From positions 1 to 56,249 of the forward strand of contig CAJXUS010000027.1 in the NCBI GenBank assembly GCA_913060675.1: a stretch of DNA of 56,249 nt, written 5' to 3'. This document shows positions 32,467 to 40,196 of the stretch, in pieces. Source of the DNA: an uncultured Rhodospirillales bacterium. Its GTDB lineage: Bacteria; Pseudomonadota; Alphaproteobacteria; Kiloniellales; Kiloniellaceae. How positions within the stretch are numbered: the stretch's first letter is position 1; every line of letters starts with the position of its first letter. Under the pieces are notes generated by a model, which had not been told where the DNA came from, did not search any database, and was given only the letters and a program-made list of their open reading frames with translations. The position numbers were made by a program, and so were the translations under genes.

Positions 32467-34224
32467 ATGTTTATTAGCCCCAAAAAGGCCGCGTTAGCCT
32501 TTGCCACTACCTTACTTACCTCGACCATACTTTCTGGCTCCCTCTCAGCGCAAGAAGCTGTTCAGCCTGAAGCCACCCATGCCGTGGTGGAAAAGCAGTC
32601 TGTTAAATCTGAAAAATTTATGGTGGCCTCGGCCAACCCAATCGCCACCCAAGTTGGCTATGAAGTGCTTGAGCGCGGTGGCACTGCTGCCGATGCTGCC
32701 GTTGCGGTACAGTTCATGCTCAATCTGGTGGAGCCACAAAGCTCCGGCATAGGTGGCGGTGCCTTTATGGTCTATTGGGATGCAAAATCCAAAACCCTGA
32801 CCACTTTTGATGGTCGTGAAAAAGCCCCGATGGCAGCAACGCCAGACTATTGGCTAGGAGCAGACGGTCAGCCCGTGGGGTGGTTTGACGCCGTGGTTGG
32901 TGGTAAGTCGGTTGGCGTGCCGGGAACGCTGAAGCTGATCGAAACTGTGCAACAGCGTTATGGTAATCAGGATTGGGCGTCATTGATTGAGCCTGCCCGT
33001 GCCCTAGCGCAGGGTGGGTTCCAGATTTCTCATCGCATGGCGAGCTCTATTGCCAAGGCTGTGGGCAAACGCAAGCTCGAAGCTATGCCGGATACACGTG
33101 CATACTTCTTTGACAAGAACGGCAATCCTCTCAAAGCAGGGACTTTATTGCGTAATCCAGAATTTGCCGCAGCTCTTGCCATGATCCAAAAAGAAGGCTC
33201 CAAAGTTTTCTATGAAGGACAGATTGCTAAAGACATCGTTGCCTCTGTGAAAACAGAAGAAAACGGCGGTATTCTGACCATGGAAGATATGAAGGCTTAT
33301 ACCGTTGTTGAGCGTAAGCCTGCCTGTGCAGATTATCGGGGCTATGAAGTCTGCGGCATGGGCCCGCCATCTTCCGGGGCCTTGACCGTTGGGCAAATCC
33401 TGTCTGTCCTTTCAAACTATGACATTCCTGCCATGGGTCCGGGGGCCGAGAGTACGCACCTTTATCTTGAAGCCGCCAAGCTCGCCTATGCTGATCGTGG
33501 CCTTTACATGGCTGATAGTGACTTCGTGAAAATGCCCGAAGGCCTGCTTGATCAAGCTTATCTCAAAAGCCGTGCAGCCCTGATTGATCCAAACAAAGCA
33601 ATGGCAAAAGCCGATGCAGGCACACCACCTTGGAAAGAGGCAAGCATTTATGCGCCTGATACCCAGCTCGAGCGTCCGGGAACCAGTCACTTCTCCATCG
33701 TTGATGCGCAAGGCAACGTAGTGTCAATTACTACAACCATCGAAACCGGCTTTGGTTCACGGGTTATGAGTAACGGCTTCCTGCTCAACAATGAGCTTAC
33801 CGACTTCTCCCGCGCGCCGGAAAAAGACGGCAAGCCGATTGCCAACCGCGTAGAAGGTGGCAAGCGTCCGCGCTCTTCCATGGCCCCGACCATTGTCCTC
33901 AAAGACGGTGCGCCTGTACTGGCAATTGGCTCTCCCGGTGGATCGCGGATCATCAATTACGTGGCCCAGTCCATCATTGGTATTCTTGACTTTGATATGG
34001 ACCCACAAGTCGCGATCAGCCAGCCGCACATCGTCAACCGCAACGGTGCCACCGATGTTGAGGAAAACACCGATGCCATCGTCATGATCCCGGCGCTGGA
34101 AGCACTCGGCCACGAAACCAAAGTGCGCGACCTGAACTCTGGCTTGCACGTCATCCAAATCAAAGACGGCGTTCTCATCGGCGGGGCCGACACCCGCCGC
34201 GAAGGCACGGTGATGGGAGACTAA
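32467..34224 (+). CDS. ggt: Gamma-glutamyltransferase
   Basis: 585 residues, normal for the family. A Sec signal peptide precedes QEAVQP (SLSA cleavage). The proenzyme cleaves itself at T406 (RPGTSHFSIVD), which becomes the nucleophile of the small subunit (406-585). Other hallmarks: GGTAADAAVA, EPQSSGIGGGAFM, MGPPSSGA, the lid-loop region NGFLLNNELTDFS, and GSPGGSRIINY. It works in the periplasm, hydrolysing glutathione and gamma-glutamyl peptides or transferring the glutamyl group. A clear terminator follows, so it is monocistronic. The divergent LysR and the nearby peptide-type importer may form one sulfur/nitrogen scavenging system. Confidence 0.96.
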   Translation: MFISPKKAALAFATTLLTSTILSGSLSAQEAVQPEATHAVVEKQSVKSEKFMVASANPIATQVGYEVLERGGTAADAAVAVQFMLNLVEPQSSGIGGGAFMVYWDAKSKTLTTFDGREKAPMAATPDYWLGADGQPVGWFDAVVGGKSVGVPGTLKLIETVQQRYGNQDWASLIEPARALAQGGFQISHRMASSIAKAVGKRKLEAMPDTRAYFFDKNGNPLKAGTLLRNPEFAAALAMIQKEGSKVFYEGQIAKDIVASVKTEENGGILTMEDMKAYTVVERKPACADYRGYEVCGMGPPSSGALTVGQILSVLSNYDIPAMGPGAESTHLYLEAAKLAYADRGLYMADSDFVKMPEGLLDQAYLKSRAALIDPNKAMAKADAGTPPWKEASIYAPDTQLERPGTSHFSIVDAQGNVVSITTTIETGFGSRVMSNGFLLNNELTDFSRAPEKDGKPIANRVEGGKRPRSSMAPTIVLKDGAPVLAIGSPGGSRIINYVAQSIIGILDFDMDPQVAISQPHIVNRNGATDVEENTDAIVMIPALEALGHETKVRDLNSGLHVIQIKDGVLIGGADTRREGTVMGD

Positions 34225-34246
34225 GACGCCTCCAATAATGTTTGAA

Positions 34247-34277
34247 GGAATACCGGGCCTGCTTTAGGCTCGGTTTT
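34247..34277 (+). repeat. Terminator-like repeat, copy A
   Basis: The sequence GGAATACCGG then CTTTAGGCTCGGTTTT matches copy B (GGAATGCCGG then CTTTAGGCTCGCTTTT) in all but a few bases. The pair brackets the AT-rich island, which suggests a duplication or recombination event. Confidence 0.5.
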
Positions 34278-34282
34278 CTTTT
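34253..34282 (+). terminator. Intrinsic terminator after ggt
   Basis: CCGGGCCT (34253-34260) pairs with AGGCTCGG (34266-34273) with one wobble around a GCTTT loop, then TTTTCTTTT. A diverged copy of the region recurs at 35689-35720. Confidence 0.85.
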
Positions 34283-34324
34283 GTGAAATTGACCTGTTAA
34301 AAAAAAATTCTATCGGGGTAGGGT

Positions 34325-34840
34325 GTGAAGAGAGTACTTTTAGCAATACTTTTGATCTTATTGGTACTTTTCGGCTGGAAAATCTACATAGTAGATGAGG
34401 CATTTTCTCCAGAATGTGAAGGTCCAGGTTTTGACGATCTTAAAAATACGACAATCACTTCAATCAAAGTGATCGAATATCCTGAACTAGATCCGAATTC
34501 TCCCCTCAGTGAAGGCCTCACTATAACTCTAGAAGATGATAATATGTATCGGGATGACTCATTTTCCCTAAATATCAAGTTCATCCATATTGACGATGAG
34601 GCAATAATTCGGGAAATCAAAGCCTTTATCCTAGAGCGGGAAGGCATACTGGAGGCCCAGTTCTTTACTGTTCCTCACGGAGCTAAGGATATCGAATTTT
34701 TAAGTAACGAAGAGGTTGTTGTTTCAATAAACTATTGGGGTTTCTTTTATAAGACCTCTGCCTGTCATAATGGGATCATTAGCTTAGATGAAACAGAAAG
34801 TAAGTATCTGAATAGCCTTTTGGATGGTAAGGGCATGTAA
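34325..34840 (+). CDS. Membrane-anchored hypothetical protein
   Basis: 171 residues from GTG 34325. A single N-terminal hydrophobic helix (VLLAILLILLVLFGWKIYIV) anchors an acidic globular part with two cysteines (SPECEGPG and TSACHNG) that may pair. It is not recognised. Base composition is more AT-rich than the flanking ggt gene. It sits directly upstream of a toxin-like C-terminal fragment; small membrane-anchored proteins in such places are often orphan immunity proteins, which I offer as a possibility only. The ribosome site is weak. Confidence 0.65.
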   Translation: MKRVLLAILLILLVLFGWKIYIVDEAFSPECEGPGFDDLKNTTITSIKVIEYPELDPNSPLSEGLTITLEDDNMYRDDSFSLNIKFIHIDDEAIIREIKAFILEREGILEAQFFTVPHGAKDIEFLSNEEVVVSINYWGFFYKTSACHNGIISLDETESKYLNSLLDGKGM

Positions 34841-34848
34841 AACTTTAA

Positions 34849-35004
34849 CGAGGGAAGTTGAAAATTAGATTGGATCCACCGGACAAACAAACACTATATG
34901 ATCATATGCATATTGAATTCGGCAATAAAAGAACATTTGATCGGAATTTGAAACCTGTCAACTATAGAAGCCCAGATGCACATATTGAAATACAAGGACC
35001 TTGA
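34849..35004 (+). pseudogene. C-terminal fragment of a polymorphic-toxin-like domain
   Basis: The frame after an in-frame TAA at 34846 encodes about 50 residues to TGA 35004, with RLDPPDKQTLYDHMHIEF in the middle and NYRSPDAHIEIQGP at the end. The pattern DPP..YDHMHI...RSPDAHI is like the ends of secreted polymorphic toxins (type 24-like, from memory). No ATG is available; a TTG at 34858 behind GAGGGAA could start it. The N-terminal delivery part is absent, so I call a displaced or truncated toxin tip. The immunity-like gene starts two bases after its stop, the usual toxin-immunity spacing. Confidence 0.55.
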
Positions 35005-35006
35005 AG

Positions 35007-35360
35007 ATGGTTACCGATTTATTGGGATACGAATTCGCAGATAATGTTGTTGAAGCGTTTTTTTATGACTCTGATGCAAAAGTAATCGAAATGTATTTTG
35101 ATTACATCTATGAAGATAAAACTATTGAAAAACCCTGTAAGCTTGTAATCAGCCAATGGAAAGATGCTCGAAGTAAGCAGCATGATATAGGAGTACATGA
35201 ATCTCTAGAATCTCATTTGGGTATCATAAGCATGATATTAGATGTAGAGATCCAAGGTAATAGGTTGGTGATGATCATCAATACAATTGATGGAAGGTAT
35301 ATAGAGTTAGTTTTTACGTCACCCGAGGTGAAGGTAGATTTTGATAATTTAAAAAGGTGA
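35007..35360 (+). CDS. Putative immunity protein
   Basis: 117 residues from the ATG at 35007; AAGGA ends nine bases upstream and lies inside the toxin-like fragment, so translation may be coupled. The protein is small, acidic and soluble, alternating beta strands (VVEAFFYDSDAKVIEMYFDYIY, RLVMIINTIDGRYIELVF), with no signal or membrane helix. No family is recognised. Size, acidity, AT-rich composition and the two-base gap to the toxin-like stop are the grounds for the immunity call. It could equally be an unrelated small protein. Confidence 0.55.
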   Translation: MVTDLLGYEFADNVVEAFFYDSDAKVIEMYFDYIYEDKTIEKPCKLVISQWKDARSKQHDIGVHESLESHLGIISMILDVEIQGNRLVMIINTIDGRYIELVFTSPEVKVDFDNLKR

Positions 35361-35447
35361 GATAAATAGCCCCCCTAATAATATGCTTAGGCATTGAAGA
35401 GGAATTCTTGTTCCAGCTTCAATTTATTTTCTCTCTGGAAAACGTAA

Positions 35448-35648
35448 CGGTGGCATCTTTGGAATAATTTTCAATGCTTCGCAGGTGGCGAAGGGCGTAG
35501 CCGTTATTATAAGTCAAATCATGTACACCGTGGTTTTAAATACAAACGCCAGTATCGCCGTTTTCAACGTAATAATTCCCACTCTTATTATAATAAGCAC
35601 AATCGTCATCGTTCTTATTCCAATTCAAGGCGTCATCACCGCCGTTAA
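35448..35648 (+). pseudogene. Arginine/tyrosine/histidine-rich coding remnant
   Basis: Between stops at 35445 and 35646 one frame encodes a strongly biased stretch: GEGRSRYYKSNHVHRGFKY, then KRQYRRFQRNN and a final SRRHHRR. It has no ATG, GTG or TTG start in frame. The bias looks like a real, very basic protein end and not random DNA. An overlapping 96-residue hydrophobic frame (35485-35775, GTG start) is the +1 reading and is less convincing. I regard this as the tail of a disrupted gene of unknown identity. Confidence 0.35.
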
Positions 35649-35688
35649 GGTGAAGCGGATGGATAGCCATTTAATAATAGCGTCTAGT

Positions 35689-35720
35689 GGAATGCCGGCA
35701 TACTTTAGGCTCGCTTTTTT
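35689..35720 (+). repeat. Terminator-like repeat, copy B
   Basis: Diverged copy of the ggt-terminator region (copy A at 34247-34277). The left arm has changed so the stem is weak, but the shared CTTTAGGCTCG and the T-run remain. Confidence 0.5.
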
Positions 35721-35815
35721 AATCATATATGAAGCAATTCCAGCCACACTGAAAAAGCAATTATCATTTGGCTAAGCTCTGTCTTACCGCGAGAGAAATC
35801 GAAATTATAACCTTG

Positions 35816-36547
35816 ATGTTCCGAACACTCTTTTCGTTGTTATTTGGCTTTATGCTCTGCTTATGGAGTAGCCTCGCTTCTGCCGCAACTCTACAGGTCA
35901 GCGTCTTTGATCTTCATCCCTTTGGCGGTCGGGATGCCGAGGGGAAGGTTGTTGGGATTATCCCTGAAATTCTTCAAGAGATCGCTCAGGAAAACGGGCT
36001 TGATCTCAATGTGAGGGTGGTGCCGTACAAGCGGATGTTTTACGAGCTTGAGACCGGGGACACCGATTTTGCGATATTTTTCAGAACACCCAAAAGCGAG
36101 CAGATCGCTACGCCAAAAGTTCGAATTTATACCCTGCGCAATATTGTTGTCGGCAAGCGGGGAATTGATCTCTTGGCATATGGCGACCTTTACAGGCACA
36201 CAATTTCTGTGCCGAGGGGAACTTTTTATCAAGAAAAATTCGATAATGATCTCGTCTTGAAAAAAACACTTGTTCCAGGATTTTCCAATGCGGTCAATCA
36301 GCTGTTACAGGATCGTACAGAGCTTGTGGCGGGACCAGAAATATCTATAGCCTATCATTTGAAAAAGCTAGGGTCTTCAAAGGGTATTTTGGGGAAATCT
36401 TTTTTCCTAAGCAATAGGTCTGCCTGGTTACAGGTTTCCGAAAAGTCAAAAAACCTGACCCCGGAAACTCTCAAAGTTCTTATCGATACGGTCAATAGTC
36501 TTCATCAAAACAAGACCATCGAAAATATCATGCTAAAGTATAACTAG
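35816..36547 (+). CDS. Periplasmic solute-binding protein, family 3
   Basis: 243 residues from the ATG at 35816; 16 further upstream codons precede a good signal peptide and are excluded. Signal: hydrophobic to ~22, cleavage after SLASA. The mature protein follows the amino-acid-binding pattern (GIIPEILQEIAQENGLDLNVRVVPYKRMFYELETGDTDFAI in pieces such as VVPYKRMFYELETGDTDF). No transporter genes adjoin, so it may be an orphan sensor-type binding protein. It marks the right border of the AT-rich island. A strong hairpin follows. Confidence 0.85.
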   Translation: MFRTLFSLLFGFMLCLWSSLASAATLQVSVFDLHPFGGRDAEGKVVGIIPEILQEIAQENGLDLNVRVVPYKRMFYELETGDTDFAIFFRTPKSEQIATPKVRIYTLRNIVVGKRGIDLLAYGDLYRHTISVPRGTFYQEKFDNDLVLKKTLVPGFSNAVNQLLQDRTELVAGPEISIAYHLKKLGSSKGILGKSFFLSNRSAWLQVSEKSKNLTPETLKVLIDTVNSLHQNKTIENIMLKYN

Positions 36548-36714
36548 TGAATTTGAGAAAATAGAACCCGTCTCAAAAGCTGAAACGGGTCAGATCAATT
36601 GCTTTTGGGTGTTCATCAAGTGACATATATGAGGATAGTCGTTGACGACCTTCCGGCGGCAGATGGTCGATTTGATGATTTTATCTTAAGTAACTGAAAT
36701 AAAATGTTATTTAC

Positions 36715-36743
36715 CTCGAGGAACAGTACTTTTGTTCCTCGAG
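36715..36743. terminator. Bidirectional terminator
   Basis: CTCGAGGAACA (36715-36725) pairs perfectly with TGTTCCTCGAG (36733-36743) over 11 bp around a 7-nt loop, between the convergent binding-protein and small secreted-protein genes. A weaker 6-bp ACCCGT/ACGGGT hairpin lies at 36566-36590. Confidence 0.8.
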
Positions 36744-36799
36744 TATTCTTGATGGCTCAAGTTCATTAACGACTTTAGCCCTGAAGCTTATACAACCCT

Positions 36800-37219
36800 T
36801 TACAACTTAGCGTCATTGCCTGGAATGATACGTACCACGGGGCCCATCAGTTTTTTGAGGCCCACACTATGATGTTCGATGTGGGTTGATTTTCTGAAAA
36901 CATCGGTACAGAAGGTTTTTTCAAGCTCAACTATGTCGACACAATAACTTGCTTTGTCGGATACTTTCCAAATACCCGTGATTTTGCCACTTGGCATCTG
37001 GGCTGCAAAGCGGCCATCTTGCCCATAGAAGAAAGGACTGAGGCCGCCTTTTCCAAAAGGCTCTCCAGGAACAATATCAACGTAGACCGTGTTCCCTTTC
37101 AGATAACCATCCAGTTCTGCCCCAGTTAATTTTTGTGCGGTTTCGGCAGAAGCAAAAGATGCCCCGAGTGTGATGAGTAAGGCTATAGCGGTGGTAGATG
37201 TGATTTTAGTGTCCAGCAT
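36800..37219 (-). CDS. Small secreted protein
   Basis: 139 residues with a Sec signal (MLDTKITSTTAIALLITLG, cleavage after FASA). The mature ~114 residues have two cysteines in SYCVDIVELEKTFCTDV that probably form a disulfide. The sequence GRFAAQMPSGKITGIWKVSDKASYC has the rhythm of a beta-sandwich or lipocalin-like domain of unknown function. AGGATCGAAA precedes the ATG. It is divergent from a LysR gene 125 bp away, which may regulate it. No enzymatic motif. Confidence 0.75.
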   Translation of the reverse strand: MLDTKITSTTAIALLITLGASFASAETAQKLTGAELDGYLKGNTVYVDIVPGEPFGKGGLSPFFYGQDGRFAAQMPSGKITGIWKVSDKASYCVDIVELEKTFCTDVFRKSTHIEHHSVGLKKLMGPVVRIIPGNDAKL

Positions 37220-37344
37220 TTTCGATCCTCAGGTTTTATGATTAATCGGGAGCTTGTGGTTTTTTGAGAGCACTGAAAGAGGATCACATAAGTAAAATTA
37301 TAATTATAATTGATATTTTTTATATTCTATATAACTATTTGGTT

Positions 37345-38259
37345 ATGATAGAGATGCGATTACTACACGCCCTTATTATTCTCGCGGAAGAACGCAGTGT
37401 TACTCATGCTGCTGAGCGCCTTTATATTACGCAACCTGCCATGAGTGCCACGTTGCGCAAACTCCGTGAAACATTCGGGGACCCCTTGTTTGTTCGTTCA
37501 GCCAGTGGATTGGTCATGACAGAACAGGCAGAACAGGCTCTTGTTCAAGCGAAGCAAATTGTCGGTTTGATGGATACCCTTGAACAGGATTTTAGTAGTT
37601 TCAATCCTGTACAAGATCCTTTGTGCCTCCAAATTTCAGCGTCGGATTTTGCTCATTCTGTTATTTTGGCAAAGATCATGCGGATGTTGTTAATTGAAGC
37701 ACCTAAAACCAAGCTGATCATGCATCCTCTTCAATTGAATTCTCTAGAGCACTCACTGGACAATGGTTCAATAGACTTGGCTATATTGCCAGAGTTTCTG
37801 GCACCATCAGGGTCCCAAAGGCGCAAAATATTTGAGGAAGACTTTGTTTATTTAATGCGCCGAGGTCATCCTTTGGAGCGGGAGAATCTGACGATGGAAT
37901 TGCTGGCCAGGTGTGTGCATTTGCGGGTCGTGCCCAATCTTTCGCACCGTAACAACAGGGTCGATAGAGCTTTTAAAGCCGCGGGGTACGTGAGGGATGT
38001 GCGTTTGACCATCAATAGTTATAATACAGCCGCAGATATTGTGGCAGGATCGGACCTTGTCGTTTTGTATCCTCGGGGGATGATGGCGCAACTTACAAAT
38101 GACTTTGTGGCACACGAAGTCCCTTTTGTCTTAAAACCCGTTACCATGTGTCTGGTTTGGCACCCGAGAAAACAAACCTCGCAATCACATAGCTGGGCAA
38201 GAAAGTTTATTGCCCGAGCTGCTAAACAAGCCTACGGAAATTTAGAAGTATCTAGTTGA
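37345..38259 (+). CDS. LysR-family regulator (NodD/SyrM-like branch)
   Basis: 304 residues from the ATG at 37345; the frame is open 27 codons earlier through AT-rich promoter-like DNA, which I exclude. The HTH matches the branch with LLHALIILAEERSVTHAAERLYITQPAMSATL, read as ERSVTHAAERLYITQPAMS, then GDPLFVRSASGLVMT. The effector domain covers the rest. Divergent from the small secreted protein; convergent with the NTF2-like gene through a shared hairpin. Effector unknown. Confidence 0.9.
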   Translation: MIEMRLLHALIILAEERSVTHAAERLYITQPAMSATLRKLRETFGDPLFVRSASGLVMTEQAEQALVQAKQIVGLMDTLEQDFSSFNPVQDPLCLQISASDFAHSVILAKIMRMLLIEAPKTKLIMHPLQLNSLEHSLDNGSIDLAILPEFLAPSGSQRRKIFEEDFVYLMRRGHPLERENLTMELLARCVHLRVVPNLSHRNNRVDRAFKAAGYVRDVRLTINSYNTAADIVAGSDLVVLYPRGMMAQLTNDFVAHEVPFVLKPVTMCLVWHPRKQTSQSHSWARKFIARAAKQAYGNLEVSS

Positions 38260-38304
38260 GATAGGTTCCTGAAGTGCGAGTATTAGGCAAAATCCACCTC
38301 ACTT

Positions 38305-38340
38305 ACAAAGCACCGGACTTGAAATAGCCCGATGCTTTGT
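38305..38340. terminator. Bidirectional terminator
   Basis: ACAAAGCACCGG (38305-38316) pairs with CCGATGCTTTGT (38329-38340) with one mismatch-type wobble in twelve positions, between convergent LysR and NTF2-like genes. Confidence 0.75.
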
Positions 38341-38356
38341 CGGTAAATTTAGGTCT

Positions 38357-38908
38357 TTAATTGTTCATCAAGTGGCTGCCGTGGGGATTATCGATCACCA
38401 TTTTCCAGCTGCCGTCGGCTTGCTGGCGGAGCACGGCGACCGAGAGGCCGGATTGGGTAATTTCCTGGCCGTCGGGTGTTTTGCCGAGCATGGACCAGGG
38501 AGCGAGATGGACGGCGATATCTCCGGCGACGATGACCTCATGGCCACTATAGGTGAATTGTGGGTTGATTGCTGAGAACTCGGCGAAGATCTGTTTGGCG
38601 ACAGCGGGGTCGGTGACAGCAGTGCCGGGCTCAAACATGATTGCGGCGCCTTTCTCATAGGTCGACATTACCTCATCGAGGTTACCCGCTTCGAAGTTGG
38701 AGGTCATTTTCTCGATTAAAGAGAGAACATTAGTTTGCTCCGATGTCACTGGGGGTGTCATTTGTGTCGTCGTTTCTTTCGTCATGGCTTTGTTTCCTTT
38801 GGTTTGTGTATCAGATGTAAATGTGTCTGCGAGGGTGATTGTTGGCAGGGAATTACTTGAAAAAAGGCCGAACAAAATTACGCCCAAAATATGGGTTTTC
38901 TTGAACAT
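38357..38908 (-). CDS. Secreted NTF2-like (SnoaL/DUF4440-type) protein
   Basis: 183 residues. A Sec signal lies at the N-terminus (hydrophobic LGVILFGLFSS, likely cleaved near TLADTF); ACGGAG precedes the ATG. After a threonine-rich linker, residues ~60-180 form an NTF2-like fold: MTSNFEAGNLDEVMSTYEKGAAIMF, then GDIAVHLAPWSMLG and WKMVIDNPHGS, the end typical of YybH-type proteins. The cone-shaped pocket binds a small ligand or catalyses an isomerase/cyclase reaction; neither is known here. It lies 36 bp after the ECF sigma gene and is probably in its transcript. Confidence 0.85.
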   Translation of the reverse strand: MFKKTHILGVILFGLFSSNSLPTITLADTFTSDTQTKGNKAMTKETTTQMTPPVTSEQTNVLSLIEKMTSNFEAGNLDEVMSTYEKGAAIMFEPGTAVTDPAVAKQIFAEFSAINPQFTYSGHEVIVAGDIAVHLAPWSMLGKTPDGQEITQSGLSVAVLRQQADGSWKMVIDNPHGSHLMNN

Positions 38909-38944
38909 TTGTGTCTCCGTTAAGGGGCTATGTAAGCGATATGG

Positions 38945-39850
38945 TTAGTGGATCAAATCAGATCCGTTATTGTTACCAGGCGGCGTACCGGATGGAGGTT
39001 TTTGTTTTACTGGTGAAATGTCTGGATCAAGGATCTCAGATAGTCGGGCAGCAAAATCATCAGGGCTGACAAATTCAGGTGTCGCGCGTTGAAGTTTGAG
39101 GGTTCTGAGCTCTTGTTCCAGTGATTTAACGCCTGAAATCACACTGTTATAATCTGGGGCGCATTTAGTGGCATATGTTGGTGCACGCCCGTCTTCTTTT
39201 TTGGGAATGCGGCCAAGTTCTCTGGCCGCAGGTAACCTGCGTGGACAACTGCACTTGGCGGATTCATTGGCGATCCCGCAGTGGTTTGTGGTAAAGGCAA
39301 CCACATCATTTCTGGCCCGTGACAGACGCTTTCTGAAATTGGCTTTGCTTAAGCCAAGGACTTCGGCGGCCTCGGCCTGATCGAGATCAAGAATATCACC
39401 GAGAACATAAGCCAATCTGTGTTTGAGGTCGAGGCACAGCAGCATGGCCATGGTACAGGAAATGCGCAGTTCATTGAGCCAGACTTCGTCTTCACCAGAG
39501 GGCGTACGGGAAGTCGTCGATTCTGGCACCAACCCACTTTCGAGGTCGTGGCGGAACATCTCAAAGTTTAGGCCAAGATCGCGGTTACGGACTTTTTTGG
39601 CAGTGATGAGATAGTTCGCTGCGACCCGATACACCCAAGTCTTAAAGGCGCTCTTGCCTTCAAAGGTTGAAAGTTTGGTCACCACCAGAATAAGGATTTC
39701 CTGTGTTGCCTCTAGTGCGTCATCCGGGTTAATCAACATGCGCATAGCGAGGTGGTGCACGCTATCTTGAATTTCTCGAACGACTTCTCCTAGCGCTTTT
39801 TTGTCGCCAGCTATTGCGCGTTCAATGATCTCATTTAATCTGTTACTCAT
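38945..39850 (-). CDS. ECF-type sigma factor with C-terminal cysteine-containing extension
   Basis: 301 residues. Region 2 is at ~10-90 (NPDDALEATQEILILVVTKLSTFEGKSAFKTWVYRVAANYL, core ALEATQEILILVVTKL), region 4 at ~125-185 with HTH AAEVLGLSKANFRKRLSRAR. The ~115-residue extension is not part of ordinary ECF factors (~180 residues): H190-C191, C200-S-C202 and C230 are possible metal or redox ligands, and a proline/glycine/asparagine-rich end follows. No anti-sigma gene is adjacent, so the extension may itself control activity. The next gene encodes a secreted NTF2-like protein, a possible target. Class assignment by pattern is firm, subgroup not. Confidence 0.88.
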   Translation of the reverse strand: MSNRLNEIIERAIAGDKKALGEVVREIQDSVHHLAMRMLINPDDALEATQEILILVVTKLSTFEGKSAFKTWVYRVAANYLITAKKVRNRDLGLNFEMFRHDLESGLVPESTTSRTPSGEDEVWLNELRISCTMAMLLCLDLKHRLAYVLGDILDLDQAEAAEVLGLSKANFRKRLSRARNDVVAFTTNHCGIANESAKCSCPRRLPAARELGRIPKKEDGRAPTYATKCAPDYNSVISGVKSLEQELRTLKLQRATPEFVSPDDFAARLSEILDPDISPVKQKPPSGTPPGNNNGSDLIH

Positions 39851-40196
39851 CTCACAACTGCTTATCTGTTATATGGCAGACACGGTTTGATGTTCTAAAG
39901 TGCCAGTCTTTTTTTTGCCTTCTATATACTTAGACAACAGTAAGTGCGCAGGTGTGACAAATTAATTTTCTGTGAGAAGATTTATTTGAGTTTCAGGATG
40001 AGAATTTTCCACCTGTATGCGCATAGATGCCGTTTGGGATACTGTGATCCGGGGGAGTGGATGAGGCGGTTATGATCAAAGCTGTGCTGTGCCAACATCC
40101 AAAGGTAGAACACCCTGCCTAACAGTCTCAAATATATGCTCGGAGAAAGCTGGCAGGATGTTTTTGTGATGAACCTTTTTAAAGAGAACTCTGCGA
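39851..40196. other. Sigma-factor upstream region with C45 remnant
   Basis: 346 bp without an intact gene. The left part should hold the promoter of the sigma gene (an eight-T run occurs near 39910). The right part, 40009-40145, is a decayed copy of the C45 hydrolase gene end, listed separately. Confidence 0.6.
40009..40145 (-). pseudogene. Frameshifted 3' fragment of a second C45-type hydrolase gene
   Basis: On the minus strand this stretch aligns with the last ~45 codons of the C45 gene at 41399-42409. One frame gives AQHSFDHNRLIH and, after a one-base shift, another gives SIPNGIYAHTGG; the intact gene reads WQHSFDNPTNESRLIRYP then SIPSGTYAHTGG. There is a ~15-base deletion (the NPTNES codons) and a one-base insertion near 40050. 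Similarity fades past about 40145. The arrangement remnant-HD gene-intact C45 gene suggests an old tandem duplication, one copy since lost. Confidence 0.75.

Noticed and set aside
35464..35500. Leader-peptide-like MLRRWRRA frame
   Set aside because: Eight codons with no attenuator hairpins or biosynthetic gene after it.
35485..35775. 96-residue hydrophobic frame
   Set aside because: Starts at a GTG without ribosome site, runs through repeat B and into the next gene's leader, and is the +1 reading of the Arg/Tyr-rich remnant; could be real but unsupported.
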